DNA of 64,000 nt, taken from positions 1,302,001-1,366,000 of the forward strand of contig CAWBIU010000001.1 of NCBI GenBank assembly GCA_963789015.1. Direction: 5' to 3'. This document shows, one piece after another, positions 1-9,531 of this stretch (its first letter is position 1; the number at the start of each line of letters is the position of its first letter). Made by a program: the position numbers and the translations under genes. Origin of the DNA: JAOPZW01 sp963789015 (lineage in GTDB: Bacteria > Actinomycetota > Thermoleophilia > Solirubrobacterales > Solirubrobacteraceae). The notes below the pieces were generated by a model. It ran no database searches. It saw only the letters and a program-made list of their open reading frames with translations, and was not told where the DNA came from.

Positions 1-986
1 AGAAGACGGTCGCCTGCACGCCGAGTCGCGATGCCACGATCACGCCGGCGAGCATGTAGCCGGCCTGCGCGACCGACGACCACGCCATCAGGCGCTTGAG
101 CGAGGACTGGCCGAGCGCGCCGACGTTGCCGACGACGATCGTGATCGTCGCGAGCGTGGCCAGCGCCGGGCCCCAGTCGGCCGAGGCGTCCAGCAGGGCG
201 ACGTCGAAGAAGCGCAGGAAGACGCCGAACGCGGCCGCCTTCGTGGCCACGGCCATGAACGCGGTGACCGGCGTCGGCGCGCCCTCGTAGACGTCGGGCG
301 TCCACTGGTGGAACGGCGCCACGGAGGCCTTGAAGCCCAGCCCGGCGACGCTCAGGGCGATCCCTGTCAGCAGCAGCGGGTCGGACACGACGCCGCCGGC
401 CGCGCGCGCGATCCCGGTGTAGTCGGTCGAGCCCGTCGCGCCGTAGACGAAGGCCAGCCCGTAGAGCAGCGTGGCCGAGCCGACCGAGCCGATGATCAGG
501 TACTTCAGCCCCGACTCGAGCGACGTCGCGCGCCGCATCTCGGTCGCGCACAGCACGTAGAGCGGGATCGAGAGCAGCTCGAGCCCGAGGAACAGCGTGA
601 CGAGGTTCTGCGCCGCGACGAGCACGAACATGCCCGCCGCGGAGGTCAGGATGAGCGCGTAGAACTCGCCGTGCGCGGCCTCGCGCACCGCGACGCCGCG
701 CCACGACAGCAGCACCGTCGCGGCGCCGGCGGCGCAGAAGATGAAGGTCAGGACGATCGTCAGCTCGTCGAGGCGCATGCGCGCCCGAGATCAGGTCCTC
801 GCGCTCGCCGAGCTGCCAGACGCCGAGCCCTCCCGCGGTCAGGAAGGCGGCGAAGGCGAGCAGCGGCACGATCTCCTCGCGCACGACGCGCGGGCGCAGC
901 AGCCCGAGCATGAGCACGATCGTCGCGCCGCCGAGCAGCGCGAGCAGGGGCGAGATCCCCGCCCAGTCGATGGTCGGGCCGCTCAC
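1..986 (-). CDS. nuoN: NADH-quinone oxidoreductase subunit N, partial and frameshifted
   Basis: Antiporter-like membrane subunit of proton-pumping complex I and last gene of the nuo operon. It starts at a GTG (984-986) that overlaps the nuoM stop by 4 bases, and it runs off the left edge, so its C-terminus is not in the window. Long hydrophobic segments and family motifs such as SVAPFHQWTPDVYEGAPTP are present. The first 68 or so codons are in one frame, then at about 778-785 (sequence GGCGCGCATGCGC on the minus strand) the frame must shift by one step to continue into the MRLDELTIVLTF segment. A single indel explains this. Complex I genes are normally intact, so I suspect an assembly error, but a real mutation cannot be excluded. 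Confidence 0.9.
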   Translation of the reverse strand, partial: MSGPTIDWAGISPLLALLGGATIVLMLGLLRPRVVREEIVPLLAFAAFLTAGGLGVWQLGEREDLISGAHAPRRADDRPDLHLLRRRRRDGAAVVARRRGARGRARRVLRAHPDLRGGHVRARRGAEPRHAVPRARAALDPALRAVRDRDAARDVARVGAEVPDHRLGRLGHAALRAGLRLRRDGLDRLHRDRARGRRRRVRPAAADRDRPERRRAGLQGLRGAVPPVDARRLRGRADAGHRVHGRGHEGGRVRRLPALLRRRPAGRLGRLGPGAGHARDDHDRRRQRRRARPVLAQAPDGVVVGRAGRLHARRRDRGIATRRAGDRL

Positions 987-2473
987 GGCGTCACCTCCGC
1001 CCGGGCGGGCTGCTGTCCGGCCGCGTCCTTCGCGGCCGCGACCGCGCCGGTCACCGCGCGCTCCCCCTTGCTGAGCGCGATCTGCGGATAGAGCGCGAGG
1101 GCGAGGATGGTCAGGACCAGCGGCACGAGCACGACGGCGTCGGAGACGGTCATCTCGCGCGAATGGGCCGGCGGCTCCAGGCGGTTGTGCATCGCCCCGA
1201 TGAACATCCGCAGCGCGTACACACTGGCCATCACGACGCCGGCGAAGGCCACGATCGCGATGACGATCTTCGTGTTGAAGACCCCGAGCAGGATCAGGAA
1301 CTCGCCGACGAAGTTCGACGAGCCGGGCATGGCCAGGATGGCCAGCGTGACGATCAGGAACATCGTCGTCAGGACCGGCGCGCGGAAGGCGAGGCCGCCC
1401 ATCGAGCGCAGGTCCTCCGAGCCCGCGCGCTGGGCCAGCAGGGCGACGATGAAGAACGCCGGCGCGACGACGAGCCCGTGGTTGACCGCCTGCAGGATGG
1501 CGCCCTGCGCGCCCTGCTCGTTGAGCGCGAACACGCCCATCGTGATGAAGCCGAGCTGCGCGACGGACGAGTAGCCGAGGATCAGGCGGGTCTCGGTCGT
1601 CGTGAAGGCCATCGCCGAGCCGTAGAGGATCGAGGCCAGCGCGATGAGCAGCATCAGCTCCTGGAAGTGCGCGCTCGCGTCGGGGTAGAGCGGCAGCACG
1701 ATGCGCAGGAACCCGTACGCGGCGACCTTGCTGAGCACGCCCGAGAACACGGCGAGGATCGGCAGCGGCATCGCGCGGTAGCCGTCGGGCATCCAGCCGT
1801 GCAACGGGAAGGCCGGCATCTTCACGAGGAAGGCGGCCGCGAAGCACAGGAAGATCCAGTCCTGCGAGCCCTCGGGCAGGCGCTGGCGGGCCAGGTCGGA
1901 GAGCACGAAGGTGATGCCCTCGCCCGGCGCGAGCACGCCCGTGGCGATCGCCGCGGTCAGCATGAGCAGCGATCCGACGAGCGTGTAGATGAACAGCTTG
2001 ATGATCGCCTGCACCCGCCCGGGGCCGCCCCACGCGCCGGTGAGGAACAGGAACGGCACGAGCATCACGTCGAAGAAGACGACGAACAGCGCGAGGTCCT
2101 GGGCCATGAGCGCGCCGAGCACGCCGCTCTCGGCCAGGCCCAGCCAGAAGAAGAACAGCGCCGGGCGCTCCCACTCCTGCATCGACGCCCACACCGTGCT
2201 GGCCAGGAAGAGCAGCGCGGTGAGCACGATGAGGAACAGGTTGAGCCCGTCGACGCCGAGCTTGTAGTGGATCCCGAGCTCGGCGATCCACGTCTCGTCG
2301 GTGACGAACTGCAGCCCGGCGACGCCGCCGTCGAAGCGCGCGAGCAGGACGACGGCGAGCACGAGCGTGCCCGTCGCCCCGGCCACCAGCGCGACGCGGC
2401 TCACCGCGCCGGGCAGCAGCAGGCCGACGACGGCGGTCGCGAGCGGGAGCCAGAGGAGGATCGAGAGGTGCAC
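983..2473 (-). CDS. nuoM: NADH-quinone oxidoreductase subunit M
   Basis: 496-residue antiporter-like subunit of the complex I membrane arm, thought to carry one proton channel. The sequence is almost entirely transmembrane helices. It has the family motif MPAFPLHGWMPDGY (about residue 218) with the conserved lysine just before it (VKMPAFP) and the conserved glutamate in the SGVLGALMAQDL region. The GTG start lies 10 bases after the nuoL stop, and the 3' end overlaps nuoN by 4 bases (GTGA). Length is normal for the family and the frame is intact. Confidence 0.97.
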   Translation of the reverse strand: MHLSILLWLPLATAVVGLLLPGAVSRVALVAGATGTLVLAVVLLARFDGGVAGLQFVTDETWIAELGIHYKLGVDGLNLFLIVLTALLFLASTVWASMQEWERPALFFFWLGLAESGVLGALMAQDLALFVVFFDVMLVPFLFLTGAWGGPGRVQAIIKLFIYTLVGSLLMLTAAIATGVLAPGEGITFVLSDLARQRLPEGSQDWIFLCFAAAFLVKMPAFPLHGWMPDGYRAMPLPILAVFSGVLSKVAAYGFLRIVLPLYPDASAHFQELMLLIALASILYGSAMAFTTTETRLILGYSSVAQLGFITMGVFALNEQGAQGAILQAVNHGLVVAPAFFIVALLAQRAGSEDLRSMGGLAFRAPVLTTMFLIVTLAILAMPGSSNFVGEFLILLGVFNTKIVIAIVAFAGVVMASVYALRMFIGAMHNRLEPPAHSREMTVSDAVVLVPLVLTILALALYPQIALSKGERAVTGAVAAAKDAAGQQPARAEVTP

Positions 2474-2483
2474 TAGTGGCCCA

Positions 2484-4487
2484 CTAAGCGCTCTGGATCA
2501 GGAAGTAGAGGCCGACGCCGACGACGCCGAGGAGCAGCAGCGCCGCGTAGGCGCGCAGGAAGCCGGTCTGGGCCGCGCGCACCGCGGCCGAGCCCGCGCG
2601 CACGATGCCGCTCGTGCCGCCGATCAGCGTGCCGTTGACGAACACGCGCTCGAAGGTCTGCTGGGCCCAGCGCCCGAACCAGGCGACCGGGCGGACGATG
2701 AGCAGGTCGATGGCCTCGTCGAAGTACCACTTGTTCACGAACAGGCGGTGCAGGGCCGGGAAGCGCTGCTGGTAGGCGGCAGCCATGCCCGGCTGCCGGA
2801 CCCAGACCTGATGGGCGACCCAGATGCCGGCGACGCCGAGCACGACGCCGAGGATCAGGCCGAAGACGAGCAGCCCGTCGTTCGTCGGGTGAGCCACGTG
2901 GGAGTCGGCGAAGGTCGGCTCCAGGAAGGTGTCCAGGAACGTCGTCGTCTTCGGGATGAGGACGATGCCGCCGATCGTCGAGAGGACCGCGAGCACGCCC
3001 ATCGCCGCCTTCATGGGCGGCTCGTGCTCGGCGATGTGGTGCTCGGGGCCGGGGAAGCCGACGTTGGTGTCCTCGACCTCTCCCGTGGCCGGGTTCGTCG
3101 GCTGCTCGGGGTGGTAGAGGTGGCCGTGCTCGAGCTCGCGCGCCTCGGGCACCGGCTCGCCCCAGAAGGCGCGGAAGATCATCCGCCACGTGTAGACCGC
3201 GGTCAGGAAGGCGCCGACGTAGCCGGCGACGTAGAGCGCCCACTTCCAGCCGCCCTCCTCGCCGATGACGAGCAGGATCTCGTCCTTGGAGAAGAAGCCC
3301 GAGAACGGCGGGATGCCCGACAGCGCGAGGCCGCCGATCACCATGCAGCCGTACGTGAACGGCATGATTCGCCGGAAGCCGCCCATGTGGTCGAGGTTCT
3401 GGTTGCCGCCCATCGCGCTGATGACCGAGCCGGCGGCCATGAAGAGCAGCGCCTTGAAGAAGGCGTGCGTCATGAGGTGGAACAGCCCGGCGACGTACGC
3501 GCCGGCGCTCACGCCCATGATCATGTAGCCGATCTGCGACATCGTCGAGTAGGCGATGACGCGCTTGAGGTCGGTGACGACGAGGCCGATCGTGCCCGCC
3601 ACGAGCAGCGTGATCGCGCCGATGATCGCGCCGACCGCCGCCGCCGCCGGGGCGAGCTCGAAGAGCGGGTGCATGCGCGCGATCAGGTAGACGCCGGCGG
3701 TGACCATCGTGGCGGCGTGGATCAGCGCGGAGACCGGGGTCGGGCCCTCCATCGCGTCCGGGAGCCAGGTGTGCAGCGGGATCTGCGCGCTCTTGGCGAA
3801 GGCGCCGACGAGCAGCAGGATGAGCCCGGCCACGAGGTCGCCCTCGTTGCGGCTGAAGTCCTCGCCCGCGCGCTCGAAGGTGGCCAGGAAGTCGAGCGTG
3901 CCGACGTGCTTGAAGATGAAGTACGTCCCGAGCACGAGGCCGACGTCGCCGACCACGTTGATGACGAACGCCTTGATGCCCGCGCGCGTCGCCGTCGTGC
4001 GCCGGTACCAGAACGAGATCAGCAGGTACGACGCCGCGCCCACGAACGCCCACCCGATGATGAGCATCATGAAGTTGGCCGCGAGGACCAGCAGGAGCAT
4101 CGAGAAGACGAAGAAGTTCAGGTACGCGAAGAAGCGGGCGTAGCCGCGGTCGCCGGCCATGTAGGCGACCGAGTAGAGGTGGATCAGCGTCGAGACGCCG
4201 GTGACCACGAGCGCCATGAACATGCTCAGCGGGTCGACGAGGATCGACAGCGTCGCGTCGACGCCGGCCGTGTTCGCGTAGTCCCAGGCCGTGAAGACGA
4301 CCTGGCGCTCCTCCTCGCCGCGGCCCTGCAGCGACGAGGTGGTGAGGATCGCGGCGACGAAGGCGGCGCCGATGGCCAGCGTGCCCACCGTGCCGACGAC
4401 GCGCGCCGGCCAGACGCGGAAGCCGAGGCCGATGACGATGCAGCCGAGCAGCGGCAGCAGGAGGATGAGCCAGGCGGTGGTCTCCAT
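2484..4487 (-). CDS. nuoL: NADH-quinone oxidoreductase subunit L
   Basis: 667-residue distal membrane subunit of complex I, with the long C-terminal lateral helix and anchoring segment typical of NuoL. The core motifs are visible: KSAQIPLHTWLPDAMEGPTP near residue 231, followed by SALIHAATMVTAGVYL. The ATG start is 4 bases after the nuoK stop. A hydrophilic insert with many acidic and His residues (about residues 445-490) links the core to the C-terminal helices. Frame intact and length usual. Confidence 0.97.
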   Translation of the reverse strand: METTAWLILLLPLLGCIVIGLGFRVWPARVVGTVGTLAIGAAFVAAILTTSSLQGRGEEERQVVFTAWDYANTAGVDATLSILVDPLSMFMALVVTGVSTLIHLYSVAYMAGDRGYARFFAYLNFFVFSMLLLVLAANFMMLIIGWAFVGAASYLLISFWYRRTTATRAGIKAFVINVVGDVGLVLGTYFIFKHVGTLDFLATFERAGEDFSRNEGDLVAGLILLLVGAFAKSAQIPLHTWLPDAMEGPTPVSALIHAATMVTAGVYLIARMHPLFELAPAAAAVGAIIGAITLLVAGTIGLVVTDLKRVIAYSTMSQIGYMIMGVSAGAYVAGLFHLMTHAFFKALLFMAAGSVISAMGGNQNLDHMGGFRRIMPFTYGCMVIGGLALSGIPPFSGFFSKDEILLVIGEEGGWKWALYVAGYVGAFLTAVYTWRMIFRAFWGEPVPEARELEHGHLYHPEQPTNPATGEVEDTNVGFPGPEHHIAEHEPPMKAAMGVLAVLSTIGGIVLIPKTTTFLDTFLEPTFADSHVAHPTNDGLLVFGLILGVVLGVAGIWVAHQVWVRQPGMAAAYQQRFPALHRLFVNKWYFDEAIDLLIVRPVAWFGRWAQQTFERVFVNGTLIGGTSGIVRAGSAAVRAAQTGFLRAYAALLLLGVVGVGLYFLIQSA

Positions 4488-4491
4488 CAGC

Positions 4492-4791
4492 TCACCCGGA
4501 GAGCTCGCGCAGCTCGTCGACGTCGATCGGCAGGCGCCGGCGGTAGATGGCCACGACGAGGCCGAGGCCGATGCACACCTCGCAGGCGGCGACGACCATG
4601 ACGATGATCGCGAAGATCTGGCCCTCGGCGTTGCCGTGCATGCGCGAGAACGCGATCAGCGCGATGTTGGCCGCGTTGAGCATCAGCTCGAGGCACAGCA
4701 GCACGACGAGCGGGTTGCGCCGGGTGAGGACGCCCCCGGCGCCGATCGAGAAGATCAGCGCCGAGACGACGAGGTACCACGACAGGCTCAC
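4492..4791 (-). CDS. nuoK: NADH-quinone oxidoreductase subunit K
   Basis: 99-residue, three-helix membrane subunit of complex I. It carries the conserved glutamates in the second and third helices (LCLELMLNAANIAL and VVAACEVCIGLGLVVAIYRR) that take part in proton transfer. The GTG start overlaps the nuoJ stop by 4 bases, indicating translational coupling. Length is typical (about 100 residues). Confidence 0.96.
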   Translation of the reverse strand: MSLSWYLVVSALIFSIGAGGVLTRRNPLVVLLCLELMLNAANIALIAFSRMHGNAEGQIFAIIVMVVAACEVCIGLGLVVAIYRRRLPIDVDELRELSG

Positions 4792-5441
4792 GAGTCCCGC
4801 GGCTCCCCCGCGGTCGGGCTGAGCTCGCGCTGCGGGGTGCCGGTGCGGCCCTCGACGGCCTCGGCCATCGTGCCGGCGCCGGGCGGGCGCAGGAACGTCA
4901 TCGCGCTCACGCGCTGCTCCTCCTCGTGCATCCCACCGCGGCGGCGGGCGAGCACCACGGCGCCGACGGCGGCGATGAGGAGCAGGTAGGACGCGAGCTC
5001 GAAGGCGACGAGGAACTTCGTCAGCAGCGCCTCGCCGATCTGCTCGGGCGAGCCGAAGGTCGCGCCCACCGTCGGGCCGTCGGAGCCGATCGCCTGCAGG
5101 CCCGAGCCGAGCACGGCGATCGACAGCTCGATGAACAGCGCGAGCGCGAACACGAGCGCGAGCGTCCGCTGGCCGCCGCCGAGCGGCGACTGGAGGTGCG
5201 CGGGCTCGGCGGCGCCGACGTAGGCGACGACGAACACGTAGAGCACCATCACCGCGCCGGCGTAGACCACGACCTGGGCGGCGGCGACGAACTGGGCCTG
5301 CAGGAGCAGGAACAGCGCGGCCAGCGACAGCAGGTGCGAGACCAGCGCCAGGACCGAGAAGAACGGGTTCTGGAGCGTCACGACACCGATCGCGCCGGCG
5401 ATGGCGCCGATCGCGGCGATGAAGAACAGGACCTCAGCCAT
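4788..5441 (-). CDS. nuoJ: NADH-quinone oxidoreductase subunit J
   Basis: 217-residue membrane subunit of complex I. Five hydrophobic segments are visible, with the conserved AAQVVVYAGAVMVLYVFVV helix 3 motif (about residue 55) that forms the pi-bulge hinge in the family. A hydrophilic C-terminal tail of about 40 residues extends beyond the usual end. The ATG start is 13 bases after the nuoI stop. Confidence 0.95.
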   Translation of the reverse strand: MAEVLFFIAAIGAIAGAIGVVTLQNPFFSVLALVSHLLSLAALFLLLQAQFVAAAQVVVYAGAVMVLYVFVVAYVGAAEPAHLQSPLGGGQRTLALVFALALFIELSIAVLGSGLQAIGSDGPTVGATFGSPEQIGEALLTKFLVAFELASYLLLIAAVGAVVLARRRGGMHEEEQRVSAMTFLRPPGAGTMAEAVEGRTGTPQRELSPTAGEPRDS

Positions 5442-5454
5442 GCGGCGCCGGAGG

Positions 5455-5988
5455 CTACTCGCCCTCCGCGCGCAGCGGCGTGCGCTCGAAGGGCTCGGCC
5501 AGCAGCATCTCCTTGGTGAAGATGAGGTCCGGCCGGTGGTAGTCGGACATCTCGTAGTCCTGCCCCATGGTGATGGCGTCGAACGGGCAGGCGACCTCGC
5601 AGTAGCCGCAGAAGATGCAGCGCGAGAGGTTGATCTCGTACACCGCGGCGTAGCGCTCGCCGGCGCTCACGCGGTTCTCGGGGGTGTTCTCGGCCGCCAC
5701 CACGCGGATGCAGTCCGACGGGCAGGCGGCCGCGCACAGCGAGCAGCCGACGCACTTCTCCAGGCCCGTGTCCTCGAAGCGGTGCAGCCGGTGGCGGCCG
5801 CGGAAGCGCGGGTAGACCGGCGTCTTCTCCTCGGGGTACTGGATCGTCGTGGGGCCCTCGACGACGCGCATGAACGTCGTCTTGAGGCCGCGCAGGGTCT
5901 CGCCGAAGGCGCGGTAGGCGCCGCCCGCACCGCCCGGCTGGGGGGCATGCTGGACGGCGATCTGGTCGTCACCGGGATGCCAGGGCAT
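5455..5988 (-). CDS. nuoI: NADH-quinone oxidoreductase subunit I, 2x[4Fe-4S] ferredoxin-type
   Basis: 177-residue peripheral-arm subunit that carries the N6a and N6b [4Fe-4S] clusters between NuoG and NuoB. Two cysteine motifs are present, CVGCSLCAAACP (about residue 79) and CIFCGYCEVACP (about residue 125). The N-terminus is about 40 residues before the RPRFRG-type segment, within family range. It lies between nuoH and nuoJ with short gaps (12 and 13 bases). Confidence 0.97.
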   Translation of the reverse strand: MPWHPGDDQIAVQHAPQPGGAGGAYRAFGETLRGLKTTFMRVVEGPTTIQYPEEKTPVYPRFRGRHRLHRFEDTGLEKCVGCSLCAAACPSDCIRVVAAENTPENRVSAGERYAAVYEINLSRCIFCGYCEVACPFDAITMGQDYEMSDYHRPDLIFTKEMLLAEPFERTPLRAEGE

Positions 5989-6000
5989 GAGGTTCCGTCT

Positions 6001-7038
6001 CTAGTCGAAGACCACGACGGCGACCGCCGTGGCGAGGGTGTTCAACGTGGCCAGCGGCAGGAAGACCTTCCAGCCGAGGCTCATGAGCTGGTCGTAGCGC
6101 GGCCGCGGGAGCGTCGCGCGGATCCAGAAGAAGAAGAAGACGACGATGAAGGCCTTGGCGAGGACCACGAACGGGTCGACCCAGTTGGGCGGGTCGATGC
6201 CGAACGGGAGCAGCCAGCCGCCGAGGTAGACCGTCGTGACGATCAGCGAGATCACGAACAGGTTCAGGTACTCGGCGAACAGGTACGCGACCATGCGCGT
6301 GCCGCCGTACTCGGTCATGTAGCCCTGCACGAGCTCGGCGTCCGCCTCGACGAGGTCGAAGGGCGGGCGGTTGGCCTCCGCGAAGCCGGCGGTCAGGAAG
6401 ATGATGAATCCGACGAACTGCGGGATCACGTACCAGATGCCCTGCTGGGCGTTGACGATGTCGACGAACGACAGCGACTGCGCCGTGATGAGGACGCCGA
6501 CGAGCGCCAGGCCCTGGGCCGCCTCGTAGGAGATGAGCTGCGCGGCGGCGCGCATCGCGCCCAGGAACGAGTACTTCGAGCCCGAGGCCCAGCCGCCGAG
6601 CATGATCCCGTAGAAGGCGACGGCGCCGAACGCGAACAGGTACAGCGGGCCGATCGAGACGTCGAGGCCGTACAGGCCGACCTCCGTGCCGAAGATGTCG
6701 ACGGTGTCGCCGAAGGGGACGATGGCGAAGGCGGCGATCGCCGTGACGATCGAGATCACCGGCGCGATCGCGAACAGCCACGCGACCGCGGTGCGCGGGC
6801 GGAACTGCTCCTTGGTCGCGAACTTCACGATCTCGGCCAGCGGCTGCAGGATGCCGAACGGGCCGACGCGGTTGGGCCCGTAGCGGTTCTGGAAGCGGCC
6901 GAGGATCTTGCGCTCGGCGACGATCATGATCGGCAGGATCTGCAGCCCGACGAGGAAGATCACGATCGACTTGAGGATCTGGATCCACCACGGCTCGGCG
7001 TAGCCGACCTCGGCCAGCGGCAGCAGGCCGGCGCTCAC
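6001..7038 (-). CDS. nuoH: NADH-quinone oxidoreductase subunit H
   Basis: 345-residue membrane subunit that forms much of the quinone chamber. It contains the family signature ERKILGRFQNRYGPNRVGP (about residue 42) and the acidic loop FDLVEADAELVQGYMTEYGG. The start is taken as a GTG at 7036-7038, overlapping the nuoG stop (GTGA), because an upstream extension in this frame only reads antisense-like composition. Frame intact. Confidence 0.96.
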   Translation of the reverse strand: MSAGLLPLAEVGYAEPWWIQILKSIVIFLVGLQILPIMIVAERKILGRFQNRYGPNRVGPFGILQPLAEIVKFATKEQFRPRTAVAWLFAIAPVISIVTAIAAFAIVPFGDTVDIFGTEVGLYGLDVSIGPLYLFAFGAVAFYGIMLGGWASGSKYSFLGAMRAAAQLISYEAAQGLALVGVLITAQSLSFVDIVNAQQGIWYVIPQFVGFIIFLTAGFAEANRPPFDLVEADAELVQGYMTEYGGTRMVAYLFAEYLNLFVISLIVTTVYLGGWLLPFGIDPPNWVDPFVVLAKAFIVVFFFFWIRATLPRPRYDQLMSLGWKVFLPLATLNTLATAVAVVVFD

Positions 7039-9531
7039 GGCTTGCGCACCTCGACGAGCGGGCCGGGCAGCGCGAAGGCGGACTCCTCGGGGATCGCCGT
7101 CTCCATGAACACGCTGCCCTCGGGGACCGACTCGCGCAGCGCGACGGTGGCCGACACGCTCGCGCCGTTGGAGCCGACGACGACGCGCTCGCCCTCGAAG
7201 ACGCTGAGGCGCTGGGCGTCGGCGGGGGAGATCTCCACGCGCTGGCGCGGGTGCAGGAACTTCAGCGCGGGCGAGACCTCGACGTCGGTCGAGGCCCACA
7301 CGGAGCGGAACGTTCCCAGGCGCAGGCGCCCGTCGGCGGTGTCCGGCGGCGGCGGCGGCGGCTCGAGGTCGAACGGGCCGAGGTCGGCGACCGGGTAGCT
7401 GCCGGCCTCCGGCCGCTCGTGCCAGCGCTTGCCCTTGGCGCCGATCTCGTCGAGCGTCAGCCCGGCGTAGAACGGCACCGCGGCGGTCACCTGCTGGGTG
7501 ACCATCGGGCCGGTGAGCACGCCGAGGTCGCGGCCCAGGCGGTTGGACAGCTCGGCCAGCACCCACCACTCCGGGCGCGTGTCGCCCTGGTGACCGATCG
7601 CCTGGCGCACGCGCTGCAGGCGGCCGTCGGGGTGCGTGAGCGTGCCCTCCTTCTCGGCGTAGGACTCGGCCGGGAAGACGACGGTCGCGTGCTCGCGGAT
7701 GCCCTCGGTCAGGAACGCGCTGTGGGCGACGACGGTCGTCGCCTTGTCCAGGGCGCTCTCCCACAGCTCGCGCCCGGGGAGGTCGCGCAGCGGGTCGACG
7801 TGGACGAGGTACAGCGCGGCCAGCTCGCCGCCCGAGGCGCCGGCGGCGATCTCCGCGGTCGAGCGACCGTCGAGGATCGGCTCGCTGAGGCCCGGCCCGG
7901 CGTTCGGCAGCACGCCGACCTCGGCCAGGCCGCGGCCGTTGGCGCCGGACGGGATGCACAGCAGGCCCGCGCCCGCGCGGCCGCCGGTGAGCGACAGGCG
8001 GTCGGCGACGTTGAGCAGCGCCTGCGCGGCCTGGGCGCCGCGGGCGCCGGAGACGAGCCGCTCGCCGTAGACGATGACGACGTCCTCGCCGCTGTCGGCC
8101 AGCGTCGCGGCGAGCGCGTGGACGGACCCGGCGTCGGCGCCCGCCGCCTCGGCCAGACGGGCGACGTCGGCGCTCGAGCCCTCGCCGCCTGAGACGGCCA
8201 GCGCCGCGCCCACGGCGGCGAGCAGCGCCTCGCCGGCGCCGGGCGCGAAGCGGGCGCGGACGGCGGCGTTGGGGTCCAGCGACGACGGGCGGCTCGAGGC
8301 GACGGCGAGCTTGACGCCGCGCCGGCGCACGCCCTTGCGGATGCGCAGGTCGATGACCGGCGCGTCGTCGACGGGCTCGCAGTCGATGAGCAGGACGGAG
8401 CTGGCGAACTCGAGGTCGGGCACCGTCGCCTGCATGCGCGGCGTGCCGAGCGCGTGGTGCAGCCCGCGCGGCAGCGAGCCGCCGGGGCGCGAGTCGATGT
8501 CGTTGGACTCGAGCGTCTCGCGCACGAGGCGCTGCAGGAGGAAGCCCTCCTCGTTGGTCGTCTCGCCGCCGGCCACGGCGCCGATCGCGCCGATCGCGCG
8601 GCGCAGGCCGGACGCGGCCTCGCTGAGCGCGCGCTCCCACGAGACGGGGCGCAGCTCGCCGCCGTCGCGGACCATCGGCGAGGTCACGCGCTCGTCGACG
8701 TGCACGGCCTGGTAGGCGAAGCGGCCGCGGTCGCACAGCCAGCCGTCGTCGACCTCGTGGTTGTCGCGGCCGAGGACGCGCAGGACGCGCTCGTCGCGGA
8801 CGGTGAAGGAGACGTTGCACTGCGACGGGCAGTGCGTGCAGATCGAGCCCGCGCCCTCGATGTCCCACGGGCGCGCGCGGAAGCGGTAGGGCTGCGAGGT
8901 GAGCGCGCCCACCGGGCACAGCTCGATGATGTTGCCGCTGAACGGCGCCACGTAGGGGTGGCCGTCGAACGTGGCGACGTAGGAGTGCGCGCCGCGCTCC
9001 TGGAGGACCAGCTGGTAGTCCTCGCTGATCTCCTGGCTGAAGCGCACGCAGCGGTAGCAGAGGATGCAGCGCTCGCGGTCGATGGCGATCAGCGGCGAGA
9101 GGGCCAGCGGCTTGGCGAAGTGGCGCTTGGGCTCGATGAAGCGCGACCGGCCGCCGCCCCAGCCGAAGGAGATGTCCTGCAGCGGGCACTCGCCGCCCTT
9201 GTCGCAGACCGGGCAGTCGAGCGGGTGGTTGATGAGCAGGAACTCGACGACCGCCTCCTGCGCCTCGGCGACGCGCGTCGGTCTGGGTGTGGACGACCAT
9301 GCCGTCCTTGACCGGCGTCGAGCAGGCGGTCTGCAGCTTGGGGATGCCCTCGATCTCGACGAGGCACATGCGGCAGGCGCCGACCGGCGCACCGAGCTTG
9401 GGCTCGTAGCAGAAGACCGGGATCTCGACGTCGCCGTACTTGGCGCCGTCGACCAGCATCACGTTCTCCGGAGCGGTGACCTCGCGACCGTCGAGCGAGA
9501 AGGTCACCATCCGCTGCTGCGGGCGCGGCAT
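7035..9531 (-). CDS. nuoG: NADH-quinone oxidoreductase subunit G, frameshifted
   Basis: Largest peripheral-arm subunit of complex I (about 832 residues if the frame is repaired). The N-terminal ferredoxin domain with the [2Fe-2S] cysteines (CRMC) starts at ATG 9529-9531, overlapping the nuoF stop. Then come the CPVCDKGGEC and CILCYRC cluster sites, the CTHCPSQCN extra cluster site, and a molybdopterin-oxidoreductase-like domain ending at 7035. The frame changes once near 9283 (GACGCGCGTCGCC, after VVHTQTD), where one extra G or two missing bases are needed to join VVHTQTD to RVAEAQEAVVEF. As written, the ribosome would produce a truncated N-terminal piece. A sequencing or assembly indel is the simplest explanation. 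Confidence 0.92.
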